DNA of 64,000 nt, from the NCBI RefSeq assembly GCF_016904945.1, contig NZ_JADIKF010000038.1:657943-721942 (forward strand), written 5' to 3'. Below are positions 36,647 through 46,713 of the stretch, piece after piece; within the stretch, counting starts at the first letter, position 1; each line of letters starts with the position of its first letter. A model generated the notes under the pieces. It saw only the letters and a list, made by a program, of their open reading frames with translations, had not been told where the DNA came from and did no database searches. The DNA comes from Dyella mobilis. GTDB taxonomy: Bacteria; Pseudomonadota; Gammaproteobacteria; Xanthomonadales; Rhodanobacteraceae. Both the position numbers and the translations under genes were made by a program.

Positions 36647-37116
36647 GGAGACCAGAACGCATCCAGTCGTGCGTTGCCCGGCTCCAGCGGGCCATCCAGG
36701 TGAAGCACGGCCAGTCCGGCCGGAGGCATGCCGCGAAATTCGTCCGAACGTCCTTCCACCAGCAAGGCCACCAGCCGCTCGATGCCGGGATTGTGGCCGA
36801 TCAGCATCACGGTGCCGGCGTCGGCATGGCCGTCGAGCAGGGCCAGCAGTTCGCCGGGCGTGGCGTTGTAGATTTCGTCGGCCGTTTGCATGGCCGAGGA
36901 TTGCCCCATGGCGGCGAGTGCCAGCGCGCCGGTGGCGCAGGTGCGCTCCGACGGCGAACACAACACGCGATCCAGTTTGACGCCGTGGTTCTTGAGCCAG
37001 TCGCCCGCGGCGCGGGCTTCCTGCTCACCGCGTCCGCTGAGGCGGCGTACGGTGTCTTCGCCACCCGGCGGGGCCGGTTGGGCTTCGGCGTGACGTAGCA
37101 AAATCAGTTCGTGCAT
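36643..37116 (-). CDS. sixA: Phosphohistidine phosphatase SixA
   Basis: 157 residues of the histidine phosphatase superfamily: the catalytic RHA motif at the start (LILLRHAEAQ), and GHNPGIERL as the second histidine motif. SixA dephosphorylates phosphohistidine, for example in phosphotransfer or nitrogen-PTS proteins. The start is set by GGAG upstream and family length. Operon order appears to be ParA-like, sixA, yceI. Confidence 0.9.
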   Translation of the reverse strand: MHELILLRHAEAQPAPPGGEDTVRRLSGRGEQEARAAGDWLKNHGVKLDRVLCSPSERTCATGALALAAMGQSSAMQTADEIYNATPGELLALLDGHADAGTVMLIGHNPGIERLVALLVEGRSDEFRGMPPAGLAVLHLDGPLEPGNARLDAFWSP

Positions 37117-37138
37117 AAGTGAGATGCTCCCTCCACAT

Positions 37139-37771
37139 TCAGTGCTGGCGCTTGATCCAGCGCAGCAGGGGTGTCCAGTCCTGTTGATGTCCGCGCACCT
37201 GCTCGGATCCGTAGTCGAAGATACCCTTGCCAAGCGAGGTCAACAGAACATAAGCCTGGGTGTCGCGCAATTGGGCGACGACCGGAAACGGTGCCTGTTC
37301 GCCCAGCTGCGCCACGGCTTCCTGGCTGGCGTGCGTCCAGGGCTTCAGGCGATTGCCGACCAGCGCCACCGGCAGCTTGCCGCGCTTGATGCGGTTGATG
37401 CCGCGCAGGTGTTCCAGGAAATGCAGGGTGGCGTGCAGGTCGAACGACGAAGGCAGCACCGGCACCAGCAGCACGTTGGCCTTTTCCAGATAAGGTTCCA
37501 GTTCTTTTTCGTGCGAACCGGCGGGGGTGTCGATCAGGACCCGTTCGGTGTCCTGCGGCAACTTGTCCAAGGCCTTGCGGCTGCCTTCAGTGGCCAGCAC
37601 GCCGGGAACATTGTCCGGACGCAGCGTGGCCCAGCGATAGCTGGAACCCTGCGGATCGCTATCGACGATGGCGGTGCGCTTGTTGTCCTGCGCCCAGTGC
37701 GAGGCAAGCTGGGTGACCAGCGTGCTTTTGCCGCAACCGCCTTTGCTGCTTGCTACCAACACCGTGAGCAT
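37139..37771 (-). CDS. ParA/MinD-like P-loop ATPase without ParB partner
   Basis: 210 residues. The deviant Walker A motif is KGGCGKST near residue 10, with switch motifs VDSDPQGSS and LIDTPAGS, as in ParA-family ATPases used to position plasmids, chromosomes or protein complexes. No ParB-like gene is next to it, and the small size suggests an orphan positioning ATPase. It is 22 bp upstream of sixA in the same direction. Confidence 0.88.
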   Translation of the reverse strand: MLTVLVASSKGGCGKSTLVTQLASHWAQDNKRTAIVDSDPQGSSYRWATLRPDNVPGVLATEGSRKALDKLPQDTERVLIDTPAGSHEKELEPYLEKANVLLVPVLPSSFDLHATLHFLEHLRGINRIKRGKLPVALVGNRLKPWTHASQEAVAQLGEQAPFPVVAQLRDTQAYVLLTSLGKGIFDYGSEQVRGHQQDWTPLLRWIKRQH

Positions 37772-37943
37772 CGGTTACCCCTGATCGCGTGAGGTGTGGA
37801 CCAAGGGTAGCAATAGGGCGGGGAACTGGGAACGGGGAACGCGTGGACTGGAGCAAGATTTATTTTGCGCTCGCCGGCAAGCGGTGGCGTTGAGGAAATG
37901 GGGCAAAAGCGCGGCTATGCAGCGCCCTGCCCGTTCCTTGCGA

Positions 37944-38978
37944 TTACTTTGCCTGCTGGGGCTGCCAGTCGGTGGGCGCGTCGGTGGGAATGCCGTCGTC
38001 GTGCAGGGCCGCCAGCACCAGGCTCATCTGGGTGCCGCCGCTGCGGGCCAGGGCCAGCAGGTGCTGCGATTGCGCCTTGTTGTTCTGCGCGCGCAAGGAC
38101 AGCGCCGCGAAGTTCTGCACCTGCCAGATCAGGTTGCGGCGGGCGTTTTGGGCATCTTGCTGCTGCCCCGGATCGGTATTGAGCGTTTCGCGCAGGTGCA
38201 GGCCCAGCGAACGCGCCAGGGGGCTGGAGCCCCACTCGAGCAACTTGCCCAGTTTCAGGCAGTCGTCCTTGATGGAGGCATCTTTGGGCGCGCCCTGTTC
38301 GCAGAAAGCGGCGGTATCGCGCAGTGCCGGCTGCGGCATGCCGGCGGCGCTGCCGAAGACGATCAACACCTGCACGCCTTCCGCGCCGGCGGCGGAGTTG
38401 GGATCGATGGTGGCGTTGGGCGGCGGCAGGGTGCTGACCGTGCTGGCCAGGGCTTGCAGGCCGATGCCGCTGTAGTCGTCATACAGCTTGGCCGACGCGG
38501 CTTTGGCCAGGTCCTGGCGCGCGTCGTCGTTCTTCTGCGACTTGGCATCCTGACTCAATTTGAGCAGCCAGACGGCAGCGTTGTCCGGCGCTTGCTGGAC
38601 CAGTTGGGCCAGGGCGTCGCCATTGGGGCAATCGCCCACGGTATTGGGATTGCAGTCCGCCAACCGCGCCCAGCTTTCCGCGGGGCCGGCACCGTCGGCA
38701 TGGGCGGCGCGATTGATCAACGTGGGAAAGCTCACGATCTTGGCCTGGCTCGGCAGCGGACGCGCCATCAAGGCGGCGGCGAGCAGGCGCTGGGGATCGG
38801 CACTCGGTGCGAGCACGCTGACCAGGTCGCTTTGGAACGAAGTAAGGGCCTTGTTGCGGGCGGATGCAGCGTTGATGGCGCTGGATGGGGCCTTCTTGGC
38901 TTGCGGGTTCGCCATGGCAGTCGCCGAGGCGGCAAGCAGACAGGCAAGGGAAAGGGCCAGGGGACGCCATCCACGCAT
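37944..38978 (-). CDS. Secreted hypothetical protein, Ala/Leu-rich
   Basis: 344 residues from the ATG that follows GGAG by eight bases. The signal peptide is clear (LALSLACLLAASATAMA). The mature part is helical and Ala/Gln-rich, with TPR-like spacing and a few cysteines (DCNP, GDCPNG, DDCLKLG). No domain recognised; presumed periplasmic. Confidence 0.65.
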   Translation of the reverse strand: MRGWRPLALSLACLLAASATAMANPQAKKAPSSAINAASARNKALTSFQSDLVSVLAPSADPQRLLAAALMARPLPSQAKIVSFPTLINRAAHADGAGPAESWARLADCNPNTVGDCPNGDALAQLVQQAPDNAAVWLLKLSQDAKSQKNDDARQDLAKAASAKLYDDYSGIGLQALASTVSTLPPPNATIDPNSAAGAEGVQVLIVFGSAAGMPQPALRDTAAFCEQGAPKDASIKDDCLKLGKLLEWGSSPLARSLGLHLRETLNTDPGQQQDAQNARRNLIWQVQNFAALSLRAQNNKAQSQHLLALARSGGTQMSLVLAALHDDGIPTDAPTDWQPQQAK

Positions 38979-39185
38979 GAGAGGTGCTCCGTCATTCATA
39001 AAGCGCCCAGCATACCCGGGCTGGATTAAGGATGCTCTGAACGATTCCGCGTACCCGGCATGACGTCAGAAGGCTGTTCTGAACGATTGCAGAGCGCTTG
39101 TCTGTCAGCGACTTAGGTCAGGCGCAGTAGGGCTGCTGCTCTTGCTAGGATGCCCGCTTGCCGTTGCGGTACGCAGGAGAATGCC

Positions 39186-39383
39186 GTGGATTCGTTTTCG
39201 ATGCTGGCCGAAGGACACGCCCCGTGGTTTGTCGGGTGGGGTACCTTGGCTTTGATCAACGCCGGCCTGGCGCAGGGCAAAAACCGTAGCGGCCTGCTGT
39301 GGTTCGTGTTGTCGCTGCTGTTCGGGCCGCTCGCCACCCTGGTGCTGGTGGTGTTGCCGAAAGTGCGCGACCGATTGTTTTGA
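39186..39383 (+). CDS. Small membrane protein, unknown function
   Basis: 65 residues from GTG 39186, with a strong AGGAG six bases upstream. Two hydrophobic helices (about 14-27 and 34-56) are separated by a short charged loop (QGKNRSG), ending in a basic tail. It resembles small two-helix inner-membrane proteins of Xanthomonadales. The following hairpin separates it from the convergent speE. Confidence 0.6.
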   Translation: MDSFSMLAEGHAPWFVGWGTLALINAGLAQGKNRSGLLWFVLSLLFGPLATLVLVVLPKVRDRLF

Positions 39384-39406
39384 TGCCCGCCTTGCGGCGG
39401 GCATCA
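39383..39406. terminator. Hairpin between convergent genes
   Basis: GATGCCCGCC-TTGC-GGCGGGCATC is a perfect 10-bp stem lying exactly between the convergent small membrane gene and speE. T tracts are weak on both strands, so Rho-independent termination is plausible but not certain. Confidence 0.5.
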
Positions 39407-39419
39407 AGGGTTTGCAACC

Positions 39420-40271
39420 TTATTCGCCCAGCGCTTCACGCATGAATTCGGGCAGCGCCAGCGCGCCCTTGTGCACGTCGGCGTTGTAGTAGCGCGTGGT
39501 GAAGTTCTTGCTCAGCGCGCCGCGCTCGCGGAAGCCGGCGAGGTCGCCGCCCTTGCGCGCCATGGTGCAGCTCCACCAGCCGGTGGGGTAGCACGGCTGC
39601 GGGAACGGCAGGGTTTTCACGGCGCTGAAGCCGGCGGTGCGCATGGCGGCACGCATCGACTTGATCAGTTCGATGTGGGCCATCGGCGATTCGCTCTGTT
39701 GCACCAGGATGCCGCCGTGGCGCAGGGCCTTGTGGCAGCTGGCATAGAACGCGGCGTTGAACAGACCTTCGGCCGGACCGACCGGATCGGTCGAATCGAC
39801 GATGATCAGGTCCAGCGATTCCGGCTCCGCCTCGGCCATGTACTTGATGCCGTCGATGAACAGCAGCTCGGCGCGCGGATCGTTGTTGGATTCGCATAGT
39901 TCCGGGAAATACTGCTCGGCCAGGCGCGTCACGCGCTCGTCGATTTCCACCTGCGCCGCGTGCTCCACTTCCTCATGCTTGAGCACTTCGCGCAGGGTGC
40001 CGCAGTCGCCGCCGCCGATGATCACCACGCGCTTGGCGCGCGCATGGGTGAACAGCGCCGGGTGGGTCATCATCTCGTGATAGAGGAAGTTGTCGCGGCT
40101 GGTCAGCATCACGCAGCCGTCGATCACCATCAGGTTGCCCCAGTCGGTGGTCTGGTAGATCTCGATGGTCTGGAACGGGGTTTTCTCCGCATGAAGCGGC
40201 TTCTCCAGGCGGTAACCGATGGAGGAACCGGAAGCCTGGTGAGCTTCGGTGAACCAGCTGGGTTGCGACAT
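39420..40271 (-). CDS. speE: Spermidine synthase
   Basis: 283 residues. The aminopropyltransferase core VVIIGGGDCGTLREVLKH binds decarboxylated SAM, with VEIDERV after it and the catalytic region IVDSTDPVGPAEGLF. SpeE transfers an aminopropyl group to putrescine to make spermidine. ATG 40271 (MSQPSWFTE) gives the usual length; the frame extends far upstream without coding character. It is divergent from speA, 269 bp away, forming a polyamine locus. Confidence 0.95.
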   Translation of the reverse strand: MSQPSWFTEAHQASGSSIGYRLEKPLHAEKTPFQTIEIYQTTDWGNLMVIDGCVMLTSRDNFLYHEMMTHPALFTHARAKRVVIIGGGDCGTLREVLKHEEVEHAAQVEIDERVTRLAEQYFPELCESNNDPRAELLFIDGIKYMAEAEPESLDLIIVDSTDPVGPAEGLFNAAFYASCHKALRHGGILVQQSESPMAHIELIKSMRAAMRTAGFSAVKTLPFPQPCYPTGWWSCTMARKGGDLAGFRERGALSKNFTTRYYNADVHKGALALPEFMREALGE

Positions 40272-40540
40272 GACGGAAAAATCCTGCAGATCGGGGTTAA
40301 AGAGATGTAATTGTAGCGGCAACCCGGGGCGGCGTCCCGGGAGAGTGACCTCAAATTGTCGCCATGGCCTATTACAATAGGAATTCGGGCCTGCAACTTT
40401 CGGACGGCTCGGCAAGTCCTTCCGGCCCCGCGGCGTGCGAGGCTTCCGGCCGGTGGACTTTCGTTCGTCAAGGCTCGCCGCTGCGACGATGTCATCCCCT
40501 GGGCCAGTCAAGCGGTCCACCAAAGAGGAGATACCGTCAC

Positions 40541-42430
40541 ATGGCGAATCCCTGGAACACCGATACCGCCCGCCATACCTATGCCGTGCCTTACTGGGGC
40601 GACGGCTACGTCGACGTGAATGACGCGGGCGACATCGTGATGCGCCCGCAAGGTGCGCGCGGCCCGGCCATTTCCCTGCCCGAGATCGTAGAGCGTGCGC
40701 GTGCCGACGGCCTGCGCCTGCCGCTGCTGGTGCGCTTCCCCGACATTCTGGCCGACCGCCTCGCACGTCTGCAGGGCGCTTTTGCCAAAGCCATCGGCGA
40801 ATGGAATTACGCGGGCGGCTATACCGCGATCTATCCGATCAAGGTCAACCAGCAGCGCGGCGTGGTGGCCGAACTGGTCGCCGCGGGCGAGCACGGCTTC
40901 GGCCTGGAAGCCGGTTCCAAGCCGGAACTGATGGCCGTGCTGGCGATGGCGCGCCCGGGCTCCATCGTCATCTGCAACGGCTACAAGGATCGCGAATACA
41001 TCCGGCTGGCGCTGATCGGGCGCAAGCTCGGCCTGCGCATCCACATCGTGGTCGAAAAGCCGTCCGAGCTGGAACACGTGATCGCCGAAGCGAAAGCGCT
41101 GGACGTGGAGCCGCTGCTCGGCGTGCGCGTGCGATTGGCGTCGATCGGTGCGGGCAAGTGGCAGAACACCGGTGGCGACAAAGGCAAGTTCGGCCTGTCT
41201 CCGGCGCAGGTGCTTGGCCTGGTCGAACGCCTGGAGCAGGCCGGCCTGAAGCACACGCTGAAACTGCAGCATTTCCACATGGGTTCGCAGATTTCCAACG
41301 TACGCGACATCGCCAACGGCATGCGCGAAGCGACCCGCTATTTCGTGGAACTCACGCGCCTTGGCGTGCCGCTGGAGATCGTCGACGTCGGCGGCGGGCT
41401 GGGCGTGGATTACGAAGGCTCGCGTTCGCGCAGCCACAATTCGATCAACTATTCGCTGGAACAGTACGCTGCCACGATCGTGCAGTCGCTGGCCGAAGCG
41501 GTGGATGCGGAAGGACTGAAAGCTCCGCACATTCTTACCGAAGCCGGCCGCGCGATGACCGCGCATCACGCCGTGATGGTGGTGAACGTCAGCGAAGTGG
41601 AAGCGGTGCCGGAAGGCAGCCTGCCGCCGGCCGAAAAAGATGAGCCGGCGGTGCTGCGCCATTTGCGCGAAGTGCACGACGAACTCGGCGTGCGTCCGTC
41701 GCTGGAGCTGTTCCACGAGGCGCAGCATCACTTGCAGGAAGGGCAGACGCTGTATGCACTCGGCCAGTTGTCGCTGGCCGATCGCGCGCGGCTGGATGAA
41801 ATGTATTACGCCATCGCCAATGCGGTGCGCGGCCGCCTGCTGCCGACCGAGCGTGCTCATCGCCAGGCCTTGGACGAACTGGACGAAAAGCTGGTCGACA
41901 AGTATTTCGTCAATTTCTCGGTGTTCGAATCGATACCCGATGTGTGGGCCATCGATCAGATATTTCCGATCGCCCCGATTGCACGCTTGAACGAGCAGCC
42001 CTCGCGCCGTGGCGTGCTGGTCGACCTCACCTGCGATTCGGATGGCCGCATCGACCACTATGTCGACGCCGAGGGTGTGGATGTGAGCCTTCCCTTGCAC
42101 GCACTGAAGGACGGCGAGCCTTATCGGCTCGGTATCTTCATGGTGGGTGCTTATCAGGAAACCCTGGGCGACATCCACAACCTGTTCGGCGATACCGATG
42201 CGGTGAACGTGCGCGTGGACGGCGGCAGCTATGTGTTTGGGCACAAGCGCCGCGGCGATACCACCGACCTGATGCTCGACTACGTGGGCTACGACCTGGA
42301 AGCGTTGCGCCGCAGTTATCGCGAACGCATTGCCAGCGCAGGCATTGCCGGCGAGTCGGCCGAGCTTCTGTTTGTAACATTGAATGAAGGTCTTACCGGC
42401 TATACCTACCTCTCCGAGGGTGTGCGCTAG
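40541..42430 (+). CDS. speA: Biosynthetic arginine decarboxylase
   Basis: 629 residues, the standard length for SpeA. The PLP lysine lies in YPIKVNQ near residue 102; the HFHMGSQ and DVGGGLGVDYEG motifs follow. It converts arginine to agmatine, the first step to putrescine, which the divergent SpeE then uses. The SD AAAGAGGAG precedes ATG 40541. Confidence 0.96.
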   Translation: MANPWNTDTARHTYAVPYWGDGYVDVNDAGDIVMRPQGARGPAISLPEIVERARADGLRLPLLVRFPDILADRLARLQGAFAKAIGEWNYAGGYTAIYPIKVNQQRGVVAELVAAGEHGFGLEAGSKPELMAVLAMARPGSIVICNGYKDREYIRLALIGRKLGLRIHIVVEKPSELEHVIAEAKALDVEPLLGVRVRLASIGAGKWQNTGGDKGKFGLSPAQVLGLVERLEQAGLKHTLKLQHFHMGSQISNVRDIANGMREATRYFVELTRLGVPLEIVDVGGGLGVDYEGSRSRSHNSINYSLEQYAATIVQSLAEAVDAEGLKAPHILTEAGRAMTAHHAVMVVNVSEVEAVPEGSLPPAEKDEPAVLRHLREVHDELGVRPSLELFHEAQHHLQEGQTLYALGQLSLADRARLDEMYYAIANAVRGRLLPTERAHRQALDELDEKLVDKYFVNFSVFESIPDVWAIDQIFPIAPIARLNEQPSRRGVLVDLTCDSDGRIDHYVDAEGVDVSLPLHALKDGEPYRLGIFMVGAYQETLGDIHNLFGDTDAVNVRVDGGSYVFGHKRRGDTTDLMLDYVGYDLEALRRSYRERIASAGIAGESAELLFVTLNEGLTGYTYLSEGVR

Positions 42431-42528
42431 TGACGTAACCCGGGTGCTTCGAACGTTTTCGAGGCACCCCGTGGTAAACCGATGTGCCGCCCCGAAGATT
42501 CCCTTTCCCCGATCCGAAGGAGTGGCAC

Positions 42529-43314
42529 GTGACAAGTCTCAACGGCAAAGTTGCATTGATTACAGGCGCGGCAAGCGGCCTGGGTAAAGCGATTGCTGAA
42601 CTGTATGCAAAAAACGGTGCAGCAGTGGCGATTGCCGACATCAACCAGCAGGCAGCGGATGCGGCTGCGGCAGAGATCAATGCTGCCGGTGGCAAGGCCA
42701 TCGGTATTGAAATGGACGTCACCAACGAAGATGCCGTCAACGCCGGCACCGAAAAGACCGTTGCGGCATTCGGCAGCCTGGACATTCTCATCTCCAATGC
42801 CGGCGTGCAGATCATCAATCCGATCGACCAGTTCTCCTTCGCCGATTGGAAGAAGATGCTGGCCATCCATCTCGATGGCGGCTTCCTCACCACCAAGGCC
42901 GCGCTCAAGCACATGTACAAGGACAACCGCGGCGGCACAGTGATCTACATGGGCTCGGTGCATTCGCACGAAGCATCGAAGCTGAAATCCGCCTATGTCA
43001 CCGCCAAGCACGGCCTGCTGGGCCTGGCTCGCACGCTGGCCAAGGAAGGCGCCGCGCACAACGTGCGCTCGCACGTGATCTGCCCCGGCTTCGTGCGCAC
43101 GCCGCTGGTGGAAAAGCAGATTCCGGAGCAGGCCAAGGAACTGGGCATCAGCGAAGCGGACGTGATCAAGAACGTGATGCTGAAAGACACCGTGGACGGC
43201 GTGTTCACCACGGTCGAGGACATCGCGCAGACGGCGCTGTTCCTGGCGGCGTTCCCGAGTGCGGCACTGACCGGCCAGAGTTTCGTGGTCAGCCACGGCT
43301 GGTACATGCAGTAA
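42529..43314 (+). CDS. 3-hydroxybutyrate dehydrogenase-like SDR
   Basis: 261 residues of classical SDR fold: [10 protein letters not shown] cofactor loop, NAG motif (SNAGVQ), Ser (GSVHS) and YxxxK (YVTAKH). Sequence and the gene after it (acetoacetate decarboxylase) point to 3-hydroxybutyrate oxidation to acetoacetate with NAD. GTG 42529 has AAGGAG six bases before it. Confidence 0.85.
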   Translation: MTSLNGKVALITGAASGLGKAIAELYAKNGAAVAIADINQQAADAAAAEINAAGGKAIGIEMDVTNEDAVNAGTEKTVAAFGSLDILISNAGVQIINPIDQFSFADWKKMLAIHLDGGFLTTKAALKHMYKDNRGGTVIYMGSVHSHEASKLKSAYVTAKHGLLGLARTLAKEGAAHNVRSHVICPGFVRTPLVEKQIPEQAKELGISEADVIKNVMLKDTVDGVFTTVEDIAQTALFLAAFPSAALTGQSFVVSHGWYMQ

Positions 43315-43338
43315 CGAGCGGTTTCATCACTCGTTCGC

Positions 43339-43360
43339 GGCGCACGCCCCGGCGTGCGCC
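43339..43360 (+). terminator. GC-rich hairpin between the SDR gene and adc
   Basis: GGCGCACGCC-CC-GGCGTGCGCC is a perfect 10-bp stem followed by GTTTCGTGT. It may be a weak terminator or an RNA-stabilising structure within the operon, causing different expression of the two genes. Confidence 0.4.
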
Positions 43361-43387
43361 GTTTCGTGTCATCACAAGGAGCGTTTC

Positions 43388-44137
43388 ATGAAAATCGCCG
43401 ACGTCAAAGCCAACGCCTTTGCCATGCCGTTGACCAGCCCCGCGTTTCCGAAGGGGCCGTATCGCTTCGTCAACCGCGAATTCCTGGTCATTACCTACCG
43501 CACCGACCTGGATGCTTTGCGCGCGGTTGTGCCCGAGCCGCTGGAAATCACCGAGCCGGTGGTCAAGTACGAATTCATCCGCATGCCCGACTCCACCGGC
43601 TTCGGCGACTACACCGAATCGGGGCAGGTGATACCCGTCAGTTTCCGTGGCGAAAAAGGCGGCTACGTGCACGCCATGTACCTCAACGACCATCCGCCGA
43701 TTGCCGGTGGGCGCGAGCTGTGGGGTTTCCCCAAGAAACTCGCCACCCCCGTGCTGGAAACGGAAATCGACACCCTGGTCGGCACGCTCGACTACGGCAA
43801 GGTGCGCGTGGCCAAGGCCACCATGGGCTTCAAGCACGCCCAGGCCGATCGCGATGCGATCCTGGCCGGACTGGCGGCGCCGAGCTTCCTGCTGAAGATC
43901 ATTCCGCACGTGGACGGCACGCCGCGCATCTGCGAGCTGGTGCGCTACTACACGACCAACGTCACCCTCAAAGGTGCCTGGACGGGGCCGGCATCGCTGG
44001 AGCTGCACCCCCACGCACTGGCCCCGGTGGCCGACTTGCCGGTGCTCAAGGTGGAGTCGGCCGTGCATTACATCACCGACCTGACGCTCGACCTGGGCTC
44101 GGTGGTCTACGATTATCTCGACGAGAAAGACGCCTAG
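43388..44137 (+). CDS. adc: Acetoacetate decarboxylase
   Basis: 249 residues. The Schiff-base lysine region [10 protein letters not shown] is intact, with [20 protein letters not shown] upstream, as in Adc. It converts acetoacetate to acetone and CO2. It lies between the hydroxybutyrate dehydrogenase-like gene and a patatin gene; together they suggest overflow or mobilisation of hydroxybutyrate. Confidence 0.92.
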   Translation: MKIADVKANAFAMPLTSPAFPKGPYRFVNREFLVITYRTDLDALRAVVPEPLEITEPVVKYEFIRMPDSTGFGDYTESGQVIPVSFRGEKGGYVHAMYLNDHPPIAGGRELWGFPKKLATPVLETEIDTLVGTLDYGKVRVAKATMGFKHAQADRDAILAGLAAPSFLLKIIPHVDGTPRICELVRYYTTNVTLKGAWTGPASLELHPHALAPVADLPVLKVESAVHYITDLTLDLGSVVYDYLDEKDA

Positions 44138-44147
44138 GAGGCGATGC

Positions 44148-45329
44148 ATGGCTGCGCATGAAACGCCGGAAACCCGGACCGTTACGCACCATCCCGCGCA
44201 GGAAGCCTACAAGGTCACCGCCCTGGTTCTACAGGGCGGTGGCGCATTGGGTGCTTATCAGGCGGGTGTCTATCAGGCTCTGGACGAGGCCGGATTGCAT
44301 CCGAACTGGATCGCGGGCATTTCGATCGGCGCCTTGAACGCCGCCATCATTGCCGGCAATCCGCCGGGTCAGCGGGTGGAAAAGCTCACCGAATTCTGGG
44401 AAACGATCTGCAAATCGGCGTGGTGGCCCAATCGCCCCGACGTGCCCTGGATGGAGAACGTGGCGTTTCCGCCGATTTTCCGCGAGGGCGTCAATGCGCT
44501 GGCGGCATGGCGTGCCTTGACCGAAGGGCAGTCCGGCTTCTTCCAGCCGCGCATTCCGCCGCCGCTGCTGCAATGGCACGGCACGCCAGCTACCGCGAGC
44601 TGGTACGACACTGCGCCGTTGCGCGACACCCTGGAAAGGCTGGCGGATTTCGACCGCATCAACGATGCGCGTGCCATGCGCGTGTCGGTGGGTGCAGTGA
44701 ATGTGCGCACCGGCAATTTCGCCTACTTCGACAATCGCAGCGAAAAGCTCCGCCCCGAGCATTTCATGGCGTCGGGCGCATTGCCGCCCGGGTTCCCCGC
44801 GGTGGAGATCGACGGCGAGTATTACTGGGATGGCGGCATGGTTTCCAACACGCCGCTGTACAAGGTGCTCTCGGAGCGGCCGCATCGCGATTCGCTGATT
44901 TTCCAGGTGGACCTGTGGAGCGCCAGCGGCGCGTTGCCGCGCGACATGGGCAGCGTGGCGGAACGTTCGAAGGACATCCAGTTTTCCAGCCGCACGCGGT
45001 TGATCACCGAATACATGCGCCAAAGCCGCGAGCAGCAGCGGCTGCTGCACGAGCTGATGGAACTGGTGCCCGAGGCCAAGCGTAGCGATCCTGCATATCG
45101 GCGTGCCGAGCGCCTCGCCAACGGTGCGCTGACCAACCTCATCCATCTGATTTATCGCGACAAGCCTTACGAAGGGCACTACAAGGACTACGAGTTCAGC
45201 GCCGCCACCATGCACGAGCATTGGCAAAGCGGCCTGACCGACATGCGCCACACGCTGACCCGGCCGCATTGGCTCGATCCGCCCAGTGGCGATAATCCCT
45301 TCGTGACGCACGACGTCCATCGTGGTTGA
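44148..45329 (+). CDS. Patatin-like phospholipase (DUF3734 type)
   Basis: 393 residues. The oxyanion loop QGGGALGAYQAG, nucleophile elbow GISIGA and catalytic Asp in WDGGMVSN form the Ser/Asp dyad. The C-terminal half is the DUF3734 extension. A strong AGGAGG (44136-44141) sits over the adc stop. Known association of this family with hydroxybutyrate genes suggests a role in polyhydroxybutyrate or lipid turnover. Confidence 0.9.
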   Translation: MAAHETPETRTVTHHPAQEAYKVTALVLQGGGALGAYQAGVYQALDEAGLHPNWIAGISIGALNAAIIAGNPPGQRVEKLTEFWETICKSAWWPNRPDVPWMENVAFPPIFREGVNALAAWRALTEGQSGFFQPRIPPPLLQWHGTPATASWYDTAPLRDTLERLADFDRINDARAMRVSVGAVNVRTGNFAYFDNRSEKLRPEHFMASGALPPGFPAVEIDGEYYWDGGMVSNTPLYKVLSERPHRDSLIFQVDLWSASGALPRDMGSVAERSKDIQFSSRTRLITEYMRQSREQQRLLHELMELVPEAKRSDPAYRRAERLANGALTNLIHLIYRDKPYEGHYKDYEFSAATMHEHWQSGLTDMRHTLTRPHWLDPPSGDNPFVTHDVHRG

Positions 45330-46644
45330 GCGGTTTTTCGGCCTGCGCGCAGCAGGCTCCAGCCTGCGGGTGGAGGTGCTGGCCGGCATCACCACCTTTC
45401 TCACCGCGATGTACATCATCGTGGTCAATCCGGCGGTGCTGGCGCAGGGCGGCGTACCGTTTTCCGCCGGACTGACCGCGACCGTGCTGGTGAGTTTTTT
45501 TGGCAGTTGCGCGATGGGCTTGTATGCGCGCAACCCGGTGCTGGTGGCACCGGGCATGGGCATGAATGCGTTGTTCGCCTTCGTGATGGTGCACGGAGGC
45601 GGCATGTCCTGGCAGACGGCGTTGGGCTGTGTGTTCTGGTCCGGCGTGATCTTTGCGCTGCTGGCGCTGTTCAACGTGCGCAAGCTGGTAGTCGATGCGA
45701 TCCCCGAGAATCTGCGTCACGCCGTTTCCTGCGGGATCGGGCTTTTCATCAGCCTGATCGGTTTGATCAACGCCAAATTCATCGTCGGCGATCCGGTCAC
45801 GCTGGTGCACTCGGCCAGGCTCAACCCGGTGCTGTTGACCTTTCTGGCCGGGCTGGCGCTCACCACGTTGCTGGTCGCGCGGCGCGTGAAGGGTGCGCTG
45901 ATGGTCGGCATCGTGCTGACGACCTTGCTGGCCATTCCGATCGGGCGCCTGTGGGGCGACGGCAGCGCTTACGGCGCAAGCACCACGCTGGTGAACTGGC
46001 GGGGCTTCGTGGCGATGCCGGATTTCTCGGCGATCGGCCAGCTCGATCTGCTCGGTTCGTTGAAGCTGGCGTACTGGCCCTTCATTTTCGTCATGCTGTT
46101 CACCTCCTTCTTCGATGCCTTGTCCACCTTCATGGCGGTATCGGACGTGGGAAACCTGGTGGACGAACGCGGCGATCCGCGCAACATCCGCCAATCGATG
46201 ATGGTCGACGCGTTCTCGGCCTTGTTGTCGGCGCCACTGGGGACGAGTCCGGCCAACGCGTTCATTGAATCGGCAGCAGGTATTTCGCAGGGCGGGCGCA
46301 CGGGGCTGGTGGCGGTGGTGGCCGGCTTGTGTTTCCTGCCCTTCCTGTTCCTGTCGCCGCTGCTCTCGCTGGTGCCGGCGATCGCCACGGCGCCTGCGCT
46401 GATCCTGGTCGGCGTGTTCATGATGGAGTCGATCACGCGGATCGAATGGCATCGATTCGAAGAAGCCGTGCCGGCCTTCGTGGCGATGATCCTGATTCCC
46501 TTGACCTATTCGATTACCGACGGCGTGGCCTATGGGTTCCTGGCGTACGTGCTGTTGAAGCTTGCGACCGGCCACGCGCGCGAGATCAAGCCGGCAATGT
46601 GGGTGATCGCGGTGCTGGCGGTCGTGCTACTGGCGCACCTTTGA
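45322..46644 (+). CDS. NCS2-family purine permease (AzgA-like)
   Basis: 440 residues with about 12-14 transmembrane helices. AzgA-type signatures are GITTFLTAMYIIVVNP, APGMGMNALFAF and LFTSFFDALSTF. Probably a proton symporter for adenine, guanine or hypoxanthine. The GTG start overlaps the patatin stop by 8 bp, so the two are translationally coupled, although the functions look unrelated. Confidence 0.92.
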   Translation: MVERFFGLRAAGSSLRVEVLAGITTFLTAMYIIVVNPAVLAQGGVPFSAGLTATVLVSFFGSCAMGLYARNPVLVAPGMGMNALFAFVMVHGGGMSWQTALGCVFWSGVIFALLALFNVRKLVVDAIPENLRHAVSCGIGLFISLIGLINAKFIVGDPVTLVHSARLNPVLLTFLAGLALTTLLVARRVKGALMVGIVLTTLLAIPIGRLWGDGSAYGASTTLVNWRGFVAMPDFSAIGQLDLLGSLKLAYWPFIFVMLFTSFFDALSTFMAVSDVGNLVDERGDPRNIRQSMMVDAFSALLSAPLGTSPANAFIESAAGISQGGRTGLVAVVAGLCFLPFLFLSPLLSLVPAIATAPALILVGVFMMESITRIEWHRFEEAVPAFVAMILIPLTYSITDGVAYGFLAYVLLKLATGHAREIKPAMWVIAVLAVVLLAHL

Positions 46645-46713
46645 CGGCTTGCGCCTCGCCGTGCGCCATACTTGCCCGTCACCCGCCGTAACGAACTTCC
46701 CGAAGGAATACGC

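Noticed and set aside
40508..42535. 675-codon minus-strand open frame opposite speA
   Set aside because: Antisense shadow of speA with no recognisable motif.
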